A stretch of 64,000 bases of DNA. Source: Pohlia nutans (lineage: Eukaryota; Streptophyta; Bryopsida; Bryales; Mniaceae). A program made the translations under genes and the position numbers. Under the pieces are notes generated by a model that did not search any database, was not told where the DNA came from, and saw nothing but the letters and a program-made list of their open reading frames with translations. The stretch covers positions 10,782,001 through 10,846,000 of the forward strand of contig CM040090.1 of the NCBI GenBank assembly GCA_022496805.1, given 5' to 3'. The number at the start of each line of letters is the position of its first letter. The stretch's first letter is position 1. Of the stretch, positions 10,601 to 22,309 are shown piece after piece.

Positions 10601-11691
10601 CATGACGCTAAAGAGCAGCAGAATGTGTCAGATATCCTCACTGACTTTGACAAGCCAGAAGATACCGATTCTGAGTACATGCCGACTGTGAACAGCTCTC
10701 GAACTGAAGCTTTAAGCTGGGATGTGAATCCATGCCAATCATTGAACCAGGACACACCAAATTATGCATCAACGAGCATGGCCTCTCACAGCTTACAGAC
10801 GACTAGCAGGTGAGGACTCTAATTACACTCTGTAACTGCACATTCCTTGAATTTCTACAGAATCTGTCATGTTGTGAGAGACCCTTTGTCCCTCTGAGGC
10901 AGTGTCCTTAGAGAGGGTTACGCGTAAGTTGACTCTTGGAAGATTCACTCATTTTTGCTTGCTGCACTAAAATTCCTATTCACCAGTCTTACGAATCCTG
11001 GTACGCCTGCTGATGTCTAGTCCAGTTCTACAGTCCGACACACTTCAGCTTTATGCCTTCAGATGCTCCAGTCTTTCTTCTTTGCCTTTCAGTTGTCCCT
11101 CTCCATTATGACATGTTTGGGAAGCCCTAACTTCAAGGTGGCAGTCACAGAAATGACTTGTCACATGTGTATTGTTTGAAACAATAATATCGTCATATTA
11201 TGGAGGGTAGATTGAACTCTGAACGATCCAATTGCTATGCAAAAAGTATTGAGCAGGACTGAGTGTTTTGAGTTTGTGATCCTCATCGTGAAAAGCTGAA
11301 GGAAAGTCGATTTGCTGATGCTACTTGTGTATGTTGTGGTGCTTTCAGGGAGGGTCCTCCGCGATTGATTGTTTCACAAGTGCAAGCAAGCATGCTTGGG
11401 GAGATAAATAAGGAGGAGATCGTGCTCACAGAGACATGTAAGGAAGAGACACCAGTGGTGGAGAACGCTGTGCTATTGGCAGCCCGGAAAGCAGCCTCAG
11501 CAGCAGCAGTGCAGGCAGCAGCAGGCACAGCAGACAAGCTGCTGGGCTTTAGCAGATCCTCGCCCAGTATTTCACTTTTGAAGACAAGAACGTTCGGTCG
11601 GCCGGCTGCGCGCGGAAGTGAGGCAAGTAGTGCAATGGATCTTCTGCAAGCAACCACGCAGCCAAGATGCGTGGATAGTCCAATCACTTAG
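7632..11691 (+). CDS. CCCH-type zinc-finger protein with three fingers
   Basis: Nine exons assemble in frame to 561 aa: 7632-7698, 7812-8222, 8726-8853, 9148-9237, 9598-9798, 9958-10008, 10214-10354, 10556-10809, 11349-11691. The N-terminus is acidic (runs of Glu/Asp at about residues 30-80), followed by a basic Lys/Arg stretch. Three fingers lie close together at about residues 289-307, 318-336 and 343-362, spaced C-x7-C-x5-C-x3-H, C-x7-C-x5-C-x3-H and C-x8-C-x5-C-x3-H. The first is split by intron 5. Tandem fingers of this type bind RNA or act in mRNA processing and nuclear regulation; the layout resembles plant zinc-finger CCCH proteins with a central triple cluster. The C-terminus is Ala-rich. 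Intron 6 needs a GC-AG pair (donor GCAAGT at 10009). Intron 2 holds a TTAA-flanked element. The target RNA is unknown. Confidence 0.88.
8278..8506. mobile_element. TTAA-flanked (piggyBac-like) MITE in CCCH intron 2
   Basis: The left end is CCCCTCAAGCACCGAG after TTAA 8274-8277; the right end is CTTGGTCCTTTAGGGG before TTAA 8507-8510. The interior shares segments such as GATCGATCATATTGTGAAAA and a GTTGCATGTGTTG motif with the copy at 52181. No coding capacity. Confidence 0.75.
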
Positions 11692-12470
11692 AATTTGTAT
11701 TGATCCCACCAGTGCAAAAACTTCAGTGGGATTTGGAGGAGGCTGTTGCTGTTGAACTATAACATTGGCAACAACACCAGTCTGTCGGTCAGATTGACAA
11801 CAATAAAGACACTTCCAGCTTTACAAATATTGAATTGTTTCCATATTTGGACTTTTTTGCTGTGATGTTTGAGCTCTGGAAGGTACTCGTTGGCCTGTAT
11901 CATTATTTTGTGAACTTGCTTGAAAGTTAAGGATTCGGCCCAGATATCCATTATGTAACTCTGACCGTGCACGCACGCACAACATGATGGTTCCGTTGCT
12001 GGAGTTCTTGTGTTGGACCGACTCTTGCATGTATCAACCTAGTCTATTATATAATACAACATGTGCATGCATGCACACGAGGACAGTTTTGCTATTGGAG
12101 TTGCTATGCCGGGCCAACCTAGTTTATTATATAAGAAAGACACACGTGCTCCCTGCGATTGTTTCACACTCCCACCTAGGTAACATCATGTTGTGAAACC
12201 GTTACATGGTTGGAATGTACCTCCTTTGTTCATTCTCAAGGGAAAATGTAATTCTTGAGTATATGTCTTATTTTTTGGATTCCAAGAAATAAGCCATGTA
12301 CTTTAGAGCTACTCCCTCTATTCCAAAATAAAAAAAAGCATGTGAAAACATTGTTTCTAGTTCTCAAAGGTGTTTTTAAAATTTAGAACAAAGGGAATAT
12401 ATTTATGCCATAAAATAAAGAGAGCAAGTACATTTTAACGGTTTTGGGTCATTATCAGTTTCAGAGCATC
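11692..12470. other. CCCH 3' region and intergenic DNA
   Basis: This stretch contains the presumed 3' UTR of the CCCH gene, then AT-rich DNA. Two imperfect copies of a segment with GTTGCTGGAGTTCTTGTG or a variant (about 11980-12060 and 12085-12135) suggest a local duplication. No further gene was recognised. Confidence 0.35.
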
Positions 12471-12590
12471 CTACCTTAGTAGGAATTTGGTCTATTTTAA
12501 ATTGGTCCCTTATGTTTTAAATGGTTTAAGAAACTTTAAAAAAAAAAATTGAGTCAGAAGAGACCAATTTAAAAGGACCAAACTCCTACC
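12471..12590. repeat. Small imperfect inverted repeat, MITE-like
   Basis: The left arm reads CTACC..TAGGAATTTGGTC and the right arm GACCAAACTCCTACC. The inner arms also pair (AATTGGTCC with GACCAATT). No target duplication could be fixed. Confidence 0.45.
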
Positions 12591-12734
12591 AATGAAAATA
12601 CTAAGTGCTAGCTTTGGCATGGGTCAACCTAGTAGTTCTATGATCTCGATGAGCTAATTTTTTTTTTTTTATCTTTTTTTTTTTGTTGAAATGGCAAGTA
12701 GGCAATCCCCTCTTTTACTTGTTGACTTTTAGTT

Positions 12735-13030
12735 AGCTACTAGTGTGGCCATGTGCCGTTGACCCAAATGTTGTCCGTGTTGTACATGTCTTTTGTGCTC
12801 CCACGTTCTCCATGTCTTTGGGCTTTTTCCACGTTCTGCATGTACTTGTGTGTTCTCCATGTTCCACAAGTGCCCGTGTGTTCCTCACATTCCCCGTGTA
12901 TCTATGTGTTCCCCATGCTCCCAATAAATTCATAAATTTATTCAATTTATGGTGACAAAATTCTATTAAAAATCCATAACTTTCACATCGTAAGTCCAAA
13001 AACTACAAAACAACTTTCATGCACCCATAC
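12735..13030 (+). repeat. Dispersed repeat, copy 1 (inverse copy near 62830-63158)
   Basis: The order of motifs GTGCCGTTGACCCAAATG, TTTTGTGCTCCC, then an AATTTATTCAATTTATGG segment followed by a CATAACTTTCACATCGTAAG segment, recurs in reverse orientation at 62830-63158. A degenerate partial copy of the latter half lies at 13235-13320. It is probably an unclassified transposon end; short reading frames over it are not genes. Confidence 0.5.
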
Positions 13031-13329
13031 TTGTCAAGAGCTTCGATAGTGTCCATCCTCGAAAGGGGAGAGTAGTATTGTTCCAATGTCCCTTTGTCCG
13101 GTGGGCATCGGGTCATTGACATTGTGAACGGACACTTTATTCATGCCGGCCCATTTCTTTGGGTTGGTGTTTCTATCTATCTATCTCAAGAGCTTCCAAC
13201 AATGCCAAGAATGACATCAAAAACCCCATATTCTAATTTCATAATTTAATTCAATTTATAGTGACAATTTTTTTTTAAAAATCTATAACTTTTGCATTGT
13301 AGGTCCAAACGCCATGAAACCAACTCCAA

Positions 13330-14460
13330 GCACCTTCCTCCTTGAAAGCATTCCGATGGTACTCAGAATGTGGTTGTTGGATGTACGGTCAGAGAGATCT
13401 CAATGTAACAAAACAAAACAAACAACCAACCTTCCTTCTTCACCATCAGTCTACCAAATCTAGAGGATTGTCATTGAGATCATGTTGGGTAACATAATGA
13501 AGAGTTTAGTTTTGTACACCACCGATGTATTTTTTGTTGCTTAGTATGTATTGTTTTCTATGATTACTAATCTCTTCATGAGGACAAAATTGTAGCCAAA
13601 ATATTTTGTGATTCCTATGGCTTCCCTAATCAATCGAGTGGGTTTAAAATAGACATGTAGTTGAGTAAATGTACAATAGTTGAAGAGACAAAATCAACAA
13701 CTTTTGGAAAATCTTTAAGCAAGACTTCAAAAATTGAAAAATTATTTGTACAATATCTAAATAAAAACATATTTTAGTGCGTTGGAACCTTCTTCAAGAT
13801 TGGCACAAGATTCACAATCTTTTGTCTATCTCTTAATATTCTCTTTCAGTTTCATGTTATTTGATCCATTTGAGCTAAAATCTTTCTTCAAATTTTGTTT
13901 CGTAAAGAATGTGGAGTACATTCATCTGTAGCATTCATTGTTGTGCTACATAGAGTACTATGAAGAGGGGTGGTCTCCCTCTTCAATCTTGCATAGTGCC
14001 AAAGTAAGAAGATGTGTCTCCCAAGGGGTGAGGCTAGTATAGGGGCCTCACTCTAGCACTTTTAGTATTATGAGGTGCTCGGTCGCACTTCTTAAGGCTA
14101 GTTAAGAGATGTTCCATTTTACACCAAGCCTTTATTGAAGTATCCCGAACAGTGAATTCCACAGTGACACTACTAACAGCTTATTAGGGAGACTTAAGAC
14201 AATTAGTGCCGATGGCAAGTAGTGTTGTCACCAAACACTTGAACATTTATGGTCACCACACGTCATTTAGGAGCTAAATGTGAGAATCATGTCTTTTATT
14301 TAAATGTGAGAATCATGTATTTTATGTTGGCTCTACTTCCACCAACTATAAATAAACCAATGACTTGAAAACTAGCACAAAAATTTGTAATTGTTGTTCT
14401 ATTAATCCATTAAAACAGCTCATTAGTAATTATGGACCATAGTGGCAAGGGATTAATTTT
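13330..14460. other. Intergenic DNA
   Basis: AT-rich sequence with no recognised exon or RNA gene. A short direct repeat containing AATGTGAGAATCATGT occurs twice at about 14277-14320. Confidence 0.3.
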
Positions 14461-14472
14461 CTGTGGTTTCAA

Positions 14473-14651
14473 AGTGCCGGCGCCAAGCTCGAAATCTACG
14501 AAATTCAAAATCCAGGAGAAAGGAAGATGCAGCGAGGCGTGAAGAACTTGAACGTGACGAAGATGTGGGCTCGCAAGATTTGTTCGGGAGTGGTAGATTT
14601 GGGTGGAGCAGGAATGAGCTAATTGAGCTGTTGAAGAGGGAAGCTCCGCAG
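14473..14651 (+). other. Possible orphan exon, unrecognised
   Basis: A GC-rich open stretch encodes a highly charged peptide (CRRQARNLRNSKSRRKEDAA then EELERDEDVGSQDLFG) between a possible acceptor (TTTCAAAG) and a good donor (CCGCAG|GTGAGT). There is no ATG in frame; the open frame begins after a TAA at 14453. Codon use is more gene-like than the surroundings. It could be an exon of an unseen gene or part of the leader of the PP1 gene downstream. No family was recognised. Confidence 0.3.
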
Positions 14652-15664
14652 GTGAGTTTTGAGTTCATCTTCTTCGAGGTTTAGGGAGGCGAGAGTTTAG
14701 TTCTTCAGCATTTTGCAGGAGCCTGGCGATCGCCATCGCCATAGCTGATGTTTCCTGGAGTGTCGTAAGAAGGAGACCAGCGACGCCATAGTTATGGACT
14801 GGCGCCGTTGTTCGCTCTTAGGTTTGTCCATGAGAACGGCCATTGTACTACTCCTTTGTTCGAAACCCTAACTGCCCTAAGAGGAGGCTTTTGCTAACCT
14901 TTGTTCGTTGTGCCCTCACATGCATTTCTTACTCTTATGTTGTTCGATGCTTTTGGCTTCTCGTCCCTCCCACTCTTCTGTCTGTCAGAATTTCCACCAC
15001 CCTAACTGCTCGCTTCTCGCCCGTTTGGGAGACCTTCTTACAATTGGCGGCGTTAAATTTCTAGGGTTATCTCACCACCGTGTGTAGCCCTAATATCTTC
15101 TTGCATGTGAGTAATGTCCCGTTTCCAATCTGGTTCCATACATATGTCGGTCGAACTCTGTGTCACTTAGATGGTGCGATTTTGACTTGGTCGCAATGGT
15201 TGTCTATCTGTCACGAGGTGCTAACAGCTGATCTCGATTTTTGAGGGATGAACAATTTTCAGTAAATGTTTCTTGGAAGCCACATCTATCCCAAGTTGTT
15301 TCATATTTTCTGGATTTTTGTGGAGTTAGTTCTGAAATTTCGAACTCAGTGTTCCAAAAGCGTATGTTGAAGAATTCAATATACCCCCCCTCCGCCCCCC
15401 GCACCCCTACGTTGGATTGGACTAGGGCAAGCTTTAGCGGTTTTAGCATCTGCTACCTTAGGGCAGATCTCTGGAAAGCGCATTCTCGGTTTTGAGAAGC
15501 GAGAGGACGTGATTTTCCCGGATCCTGTGTCCAAACGAGTTTTTGATCGACTTGCGTCGCATTGTGTGCAGAAGCTGGTGGAGTACTGTTTTAAAGAAGA
15601 CAACTGGTCGTGAAGGTGTAGAAGGCAAGGTCCCTAATAGTGGGGAGAAGTGTGAGGGAGGGGA

Positions 15665-17649
15665 ATGGACAGCGCGGTATTAGATGATATCATAGCACGG
15701 CTGCTCGAGGTGCGGACTGGGCGGCCGGGCAAGCAAGTGCAGCTGTCGGAGGCTGAAATTCGTCAACTCTGTGTTGCATCCAAAGACATATTTTTGTCGC
15801 AGCCGAATTTGCTTGAGCTTGAGGCTCCAATCAAGATCTGTGGTACGCACTTAGTAAATCTCTCTTTCTTTGTCGATTTTTAAATTACTTAGATGTTTTA
15901 ATCGGTTTACAGATAAAAAAAAGCATACTCTGAATTTTGATCTTTTTGGTAACGTACGAATATTGGCCTCTCAAATTGAGGATGCTAGATTTGAGTTGAA
16001 TTCAATGGATTTTTTGGTTGTGGTCATTGTGGTTGAAAACTTGTTATCAATCTCATATTTTTGAAGCTGGAAAATTAGATGTGTTGAAAATTGTCATGGG
16101 TCGTGGCTTTTCTAAGGACAGCTTAGACACCTGGTAGTTGTGCGTCGTGATGCTCAACTAAAACGCCTCTTTGATGCTTCAGGTGATATCCATGGGCAAT
16201 ATTCTGACCTTTTGAGGTTGTTCGAATATGGTGGCTTTCCACCGGAGGCAAATTACTTGTTTTTAGGGGACTATGTGGACAGGGGAAAGCAGAGTCTAGA
16301 AACCATTTGCCTTCTCTTGGCATATAAAATCAAGTATCCAGAGAACTTCTTTTTGCTAAGAGGTAACCATGAATGTGCATCAATCAATCGAATATACGGC
16401 TTCTACGATGAATGCAAACGTCGGTTCAACATACGGTTGTGGAAGACGTTTACAGATTGTTTTAACTGCTTGCCCGTGGCTGCCTTGATTGATGAGAAGA
16501 TTCTTTGCATGCACGGAGGCCTTTCCCCAGCCCTCAAGAACTTGGACCAGATCAAGAAGATTGCCCGGCCAACAGATGTCCCTGATGCAGGCTTGTTGTG
16601 TGACCTTCTGTGGGCGGACCCTGACAGTGTGTCGGGCTGGGGAGATAATGATCGAGGAGTCTCCTTCACATTTGGTCCGGACGTAGTCTCGGAGTTCTTA
16701 CAGAAGCACGACTTGGATCTCATCTGTCGAGCCCATCAAGTACTGTGATGCACTCTTTTTATCCGGTAGCCTTTACATTTCGAATTTCACATTCTTAAGA
16801 AGGCACTGTACTGTTGCATTTTTCTAGTCGTGATCCAGAGACATTGTACGTTGCACTGAGGAGCTCTAATTGACGCATGATATGCATGATTTATTAGTGG
16901 GTATTTTGGAATTGTATAGCACTGTTATGACGTTTGATCCTTTGGTTTCAGAAAGAACTCACCAGACTTAGATTCTTTGCATCTAGCACTGATACGTGTG
17001 TAATGTCACTTGCAGGTGGTAGAGGATGGCTATGAGTTTTTTGCTAAGCGACAGCTGGTTACTATTTTCTCTGCACCAAACTATTGTGGCGAATTTGATA
17101 ATGCGGGTGCAATGATGAGTGTTGATGACACTCTCATGTGCTCGTTTCAGATTCTAAAACCAGCAGAGAAGAAACAAAAGTTTGTCTCATACGGCAACAA
17201 TGCTTCACGTCCTGGAACACCTCCTCGTGCATTCAAGGTGAGCAGATTTTGAAACAGCCTCTGATTCGACAAAAATCATTTATTTTGGCTTGAAATTTTG
17301 AACTGTGAAATATATAAATCTTTAATGAAATCATCAAATCATTACACGAATTTTGAAAGATGTGGTATATTAGAGTTATCCTAAAACTTCAGAAAAAAGT
17401 TCAAAAGTAATTGAAAGTTTTGGAATTGAAGGATAACTCTATTGTTTGCAATTTTATATGAATCTAATCTAAATGTTCGAGACAGAAGTGTTGAATCCGA
17501 TATGAAAATACTCGTATAAACAGTCTTCCTGACTGAACCAGAATACTAGAACCAAGGCTTGTTTGCTTGTGTGTGCATGTGATGGTGCATTCAATGACTT
17601 CTAGTGAGACTCTGAAGTTTGTGTTTTCTGTTGACGGGGCCAGGGATAA
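15665..17649 (+). CDS. Serine/threonine protein phosphatase PP1 catalytic subunit (TOPP type)
   Basis: Exons 15665-15842, 16183-16739, 17016-17237 and a tiny last exon 17644-17649 give about 320 aa, normal for plant PP1. The metal-binding phosphoesterase motifs are intact: GDIHG (D61, H63), GDYVDRG (D89, D92) and RGNHE (N121, H122). Downstream are LWADPD, HGGLSP and the [16 protein letters not shown] block that includes the toxin-sensitive loop region. PP1 removes phosphate from Ser/Thr and gains specificity from regulatory subunits, in nucleus and cytoplasm. The short C-terminus ends FKG if the last intron is spliced. If that intron is retained, translation runs a few residues to a stop at 17250-17252 (FKVSRF). 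The last exon is the least certain part; intron 3 carries a 71-bp foldback element. Confidence 0.92.
17371..17441. mobile_element. 71-bp miniature element with TAGAGTTATCCT ends
   Basis: It begins TAGAGTTATCCT and ends AGGATAACTCTA. The same termini bound the 360-bp palindrome at 18301-18660, 0.9 kb away. It lies in intron 3 of the PP1 gene. The outer TA on each side could be a TA target duplication. Confidence 0.6.
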
Positions 17650-18300
17650 TGCCAGGTGCTGGTCATGAGCTTGAGAAACAAAGTTATCAAAGTACTAAGC
17701 ACCTTTGAAGCTGAAATCTTATCCTCATGAGGCTCTGGTGAGGACAAGCAGCGATTGATTGTGGACTTGCTCTTGGGAACAGACTGATCAAGTGGGTTAC
17801 GTGGAGCTGGAGTTTGTGGCCAGCAGAAAGTTGAGAGCATGATCTTCTTGAGATACATACGCATATGTATGCCTGCAATGCACACACAAACCTAGTAGCA
17901 GTAGTTTAATTTGAAGGCTGGAGTGGTGTCCTTGGGAGTGCGCTGGGGCACATGTTTTGGCTCTGTACACTTGCTAAAGCAAGAGAGATTTACTAGGGTG
18001 GGGATTGGGAATGTGTGAGTGTGAAATGTCTGCAGCAGAGCAATTGTGCCAATCGTAGAGTATGTACATTAGGGAGCCTGAGCACCCGGTTTCAAGTCAT
18101 TTCACCTCATTCCGCCTAAACTTGTATTGCAATCTGCTTGGCACGAGTTCCTGTATTGTCGTGGATGATACTGCTTCATTTGAACGCCTTAAGTGATCCA
18201 TTTTATTCACTATCTGATCATCTGCTAAATTCCTGGCATCCTGTGATGATTTTATGCCTCATTTCATACCACCAAAAATTTGTAAGATCTTAGTTCAAAA

Positions 18301-18660
18301 TAGAGTTATCCTTAAAGTCACCTTGTGTTTGAATAAGATACCGTGAATTTTGCATTAATGTATTCTTATTTGTTCACCCCAAATAGTCAAAAGGTAGGGA
18401 AGAGCTTGGTGGTCTCATTATTGGGTGTGTAACAGCTTGGTGGTTTTCAAACTCACGGAAAACTAGTTTAGCCGTCTTTCTTGACGGCTAAACTAGTTTC
18501 CTTTGAGTTTAAAGACCACCAAGCTCTTACACCTCTAATAATGATAGACCACCAAGCTTTTCCCTACTTTTTGACTATTTGGGGTGAACAAATAAGAGTA
18601 CATTAAAGCAAAATTCACAGTATCTTATTCAAACACAAGGTGACTTTAAGGATAACTCTA
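18301..18660. mobile_element. 360-bp nearly perfect palindrome (foldback MITE)
   Basis: It reads TAGAGTTATCCTTAAAG to its inverse CTTTAAGGATAACTCTA with the centre near 18480 (GCCGTC..GACGGC). The two arms differ at only a few sites over about 170 bp each. No coding capacity. Transcribed, it would form a long hairpin RNA. Confidence 0.8.
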
Positions 18661-20055
18661 ATGAATAAAAAGTGCCCTCGAAAAAACCAACTATTAAAAG
18701 TAAGCAATCAAAAAATCTTCAAAAATAGGTGAAATGTGATTTCTGAAATAGCCATCATAGATCTAACAGTATGAACATATTCTAATTTCATAATGTATAA
18801 TTTTCATTCATACATGAAATTCAAAAGATCCCTCTTAGTTGCTTTTTATAATGCATTTTTGCATTTCTTCAAATCTAGAGAGGGTTGTAGGCAATCTAGA
18901 GGTTAAACACCAATCTATATTGAAATCAACATATGCTGTGGGTCACTGTATATGCTGATTACAGTGTACACTGAATGGGGTATGTAGTGTCATGGGACAC
19001 TATTTTTAAACCTGAACATTATTTCATTTTAGGGAGATATAGTATCTTTGTAAGAAAAAGATGAATGTAGTATTCCAATTTAAGAGGGTAAACTCTGTAG
19101 TCTCATTATCTTATTTACTATGTTAGTCCGAGTTTTTTTACATCTCCTTGAACTAACTCTGGTATGTAGTATCCAAATTAGCTCAAGAATGTAATAATAA
19201 AATATTATTTTTATTTAGATTATAGTATTTTATATTTCAAATACCTTAAAATAGCAATGCCAAAATATTTATTCATATTTGGCATGGTGAACTCATCGTA
19301 ATTTGGGTATTTTTCTTTTAGTATAGATCACATAATTCTTACATTTCTACAATTACTACAAATTATCTCAATTACTCCGACTCGAACTTTCTTTTAAAGT
19401 TGGATAACCTATTACCACCACCAACTCTAGAATCAATTGTCTTATGTGACCTAAACCACTAGCTGTCCACCCTATTTCCGTAATTTTTGGGAAGCCAGTT
19501 TATAATTGGAAAAAGGGATGGAGCGGATTTTGATGAGTCAAGCTGCCAGTATAGTTCGACGTTGTGAACATATCTCCAGCTGGTCAAGTTATGTAAATGG
19601 CATTATCTGATATGTAAACGTTGTGAAAATATCTCCAAGTGGTTGTAGTGGTTTTAGGTTGCAATCAACTCGACTTTTAGTTATCAGTAAATTAGTTTTT
19701 AATTTTCACAGCTCTCGGTTTTTAGTCTCTTGTGCTTACAGTGATGGGTACTTTCACAAGTGGTCATTAGCACAACTTAGTGTGGAAGTAGGGAGTTTTG
19801 TATGTCGAGGAATGGGTCACGGCTTACTCTCCACTTTGAAAATTTGTAGCAATTACAATATGAAGAAATAAATGGTCCCGACAATTGCAATATTCATGAA
19901 GTGGCATCAGCTTTTAAGGCTAATTTTTTTTTCATAAGCCTTTTTGCTAATGAGCCATATATTCGCCACCTTCAAATAAACAATTCCAAAAAATTGTTGA
20001 ACTGTGATTGAATGAGTGCTTTTGATTGTTGTTCACCATGGTTGATTAGTCTTGC
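18661..20055. other. Intergenic DNA
   Basis: No exon was recognised. A TTGGATAACCTATTACCACC motif at about 19400 matches the terminal inverted repeat of the element at 57005-57397, so a fragment of that family lies here; its other end was not found. Confidence 0.4.
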
Positions 20056-20059
20056 TTAA

Positions 20060-20862
20060 CCCTTTAGTGCCCAGCAAACCACATTATGGTCACTACAACA
20101 TCCGAAATGCAAATAGCAGAGAATCCGTGAAGAATTGGAACTTCAGTTTTGAAGTTCAGATTTGCGCACATACATTACGCATCTTCCAGAAAAAGAAATT
20201 TTCAATTTGGAATTGTGCAACTATCAAAATACCTATCAACATAACGCAAAAATATTGCAAATACTTGAAAATACAGTAAATACTTACAAATACAACATAT
20301 TTATTATGTAGTATTTCTTGTGTTTAGAAGTTTGTTATCTTGTTTTATTTTTTTGGATTGTGTTCTCTTCTTCATCTTCCATTAGTGTGTGTAATCCGAT
20401 CTTGACCAATGTACCCACTCCTGTCAATTTTCAACGTATAAAATTTTGTCCTAAACCGTACATGGATAAGTCACTTTCACTTATAAATCTCACAATAATT
20501 ATGTGTGAATCTATTTTTGATATGAAAGATTGCAACGGAGAGGTGTTGACATAGGGCATAGCTGAACTTCTTTACTTTCATTTTTGAAAATTTACCTCAA
20601 ATTCTATTTAACTTTGAAGTCGCACACCCCCCAAAATCTTGTTTTTGAGCGTGCATTATACAGTTCAAATACATACTATAATCTTCCGATCCCACCATCA
20701 GATGATTCTCAAATTTTAATAAAATGTGTGCTCTCGAGTTGAGAATAGAATTGTACGGTTACTTTCTAATTTAACACATTCTATTTCTGGTAGTCTCAAC
20801 CACAGAGGAAAAATCTACTGAAATCCAGGGCTTTGAGCTACAGTACCCTGGGCACTAAAGGG
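20060..20862. mobile_element. TTAA-flanked (piggyBac-like) element, 803 bp
   Basis: The left end CCCTTTAGTGCCCAG after TTAA 20056-20059 and the right end CTGGGCACTAAAGGG before TTAA 20863-20866 are perfect inverses over 15 bp. Short reading frames inside show no transposase motif. It belongs to the CCCTTTAG subgroup. Confidence 0.75.
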
Positions 20863-20898
20863 TTAATGCCATGTGCCCCATTAACTATTGATGTGACG

Positions 20899-20950
20899 TG
20901 GAATATCCCACATCATTTCATTGGGGGATGAAATGATGTGGGATATTCCA
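20899..20950. repeat. Perfect hairpin, 23-bp arms
   Basis: The arms read TGGAATATCCCACATCATTT and onwards, and their exact inverse, around a loop of about 6 bases. It lies 33 bp beyond the TTAA element. It may be the core of a small palindromic element or a strong RNA hairpin; no T-run follows that would suggest a terminator. Confidence 0.6.
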
Positions 20951-20966
20951 CATCATTCTGTTGAAG

Positions 20967-22085
20967 GGAGGCAGTAGGTATAGAGGCTACTGAATTTTAT
21001 GATGCTCCTATTCACAATATGAACACTGACACTCATATTCTTCAATTAAGTAAACTCAAAATCGCTTCTAAATATAATCGAGGCAGTTGCTCATGTTTTA
21101 AACCTCTAAACTGAAGACCAACTTGAAAATCAATATATTTTTTAGTAAGATGGTTTTATGACTTTAGTTTATTTTTATTAAAGAATTGAAGTTGTATTTT
21201 TGCACCTCAATTTTTTTATTTTTTACTTTTTGAAAAACCAAGGGTCGGCAACCCAACTTTCAATGAGTTAGGGAATAATTCTAATATATAAGAGATTTTC
21301 AAAGCCTAGATTGATTTTGAGCTTGCTTTTAATCCATTATTGTGAAATAGAGGTTTTCAGGTCTCCTTTTTGATGTTTGCTCTTGATGACTTCCCCCTAA
21401 ATCCTACTAAAAAGACAGTTGTTGGACCCTCTGAATTACTGCTCCTGGACCTATGAAACTTAATGATTTAGATCTACAGCCAATTTCACCTCTTTTTCTT
21501 AAATCCACCATAGATCCCTACAAACAAGACCTGATCTACAAGTTCCAAGTATTAAAAATCCAAATCTGCAACATCCACCCTAGAAAAAACACTTAAAAGA
21601 CTAAATCTAAAACATAATATGTACAAATTTCCCCCTTTCTTCTATTAGATTAAATGTTGGTCATATAATCATGTATATTGGGCCCTAAACTAGCCTTGTT
21701 GTGCCCTCCTTAATCTTCCTAGCTTGCTATCACAAAACTCCTTTAAATCTCTAACAACACACACTAACTACCTTCATCAACACAAATAAGAGCAAATGAG
21801 GGGAGTGAGCTTGAAGCCTTCACCACCCCTTAATTCTAGCTGCCGTTAACGAATGTCATCCATTGTGGCCATGCCTACATTCATCGTGCTTTGGTCCTCG
21901 TATTGGCTTTAGTTCCAGTAGTGGCCATGGTCTTGGTACTGGCCCTTAGTTCTATCAACCGTAGGATTTTTCTTTTGTTAAGAACTACTCAGAGGACGAG
22001 GCCTATTCACAGTTCTCTTGGAAATGCTCTAAAAATCTAAAAATATATTTGAAGTTGAGAGCAAAGATACATTACAGAAAGTCTG
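20967..22085. other. Intergenic DNA
   Basis: AT-rich, with no exon, inverted repeat or RNA gene recognised. Confidence 0.3.
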
Positions 22086-22093
22086 AACCCTTA

Positions 22094-22309
22094 GAGAGGC
22101 CCTTACCATGTTACCAGTAATATGAGCAAAGTTAATTACCAGATGCAGAGAGGCCCTTACCATGTTACCAGTAATATGAGCAAAGTTAATTACCAGATGC
22201 AGAGAGGCCTCTACCATGTTACCAGTAATACAAGCAAAGTTAATTACCAGATGCAAAGAGGCCCCTACCATGTTACGAGTAATATGAGCAAAGTTAATTA
22301 CCAGATGCA
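22094..22309. repeat. Tandem repeat, 54 bp x 4
   Basis: Four head-to-tail units start at 22094, 22148, 22202 and 22256, each reading GAGAGGCC or a variant, then ACCATGTTACCAGTAATA, then GCAAAGTTAATTACCAGATG. Units differ at a few bases. Because 54 is divisible by three, both strands stay open as an 18-residue repeat, but the flanks do not look like a gene. Confidence 0.85.

Noticed and set aside
14463..14684. Small stand-alone 73-aa gene
   Set aside because: The only start is GTG, with no ATG in frame, and a donor follows GCTCCGCAG. It is listed only as a possible orphan exon.
17238..17252. PP1 ending in VSRF by reading into the intron
   Set aside because: GTGAGC after AAG is a good donor, and the next exon gives the usual FKG ending; kept only as an alternative in the gene entry.
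20899..20950. Bacterial-type terminator
   Set aside because: The hairpin has no following T-run and the context is eukaryotic.
22094..22309. CRISPR-like array
   Set aside because: The whole 54-bp unit repeats without variable spacers, and the genome is eukaryotic.
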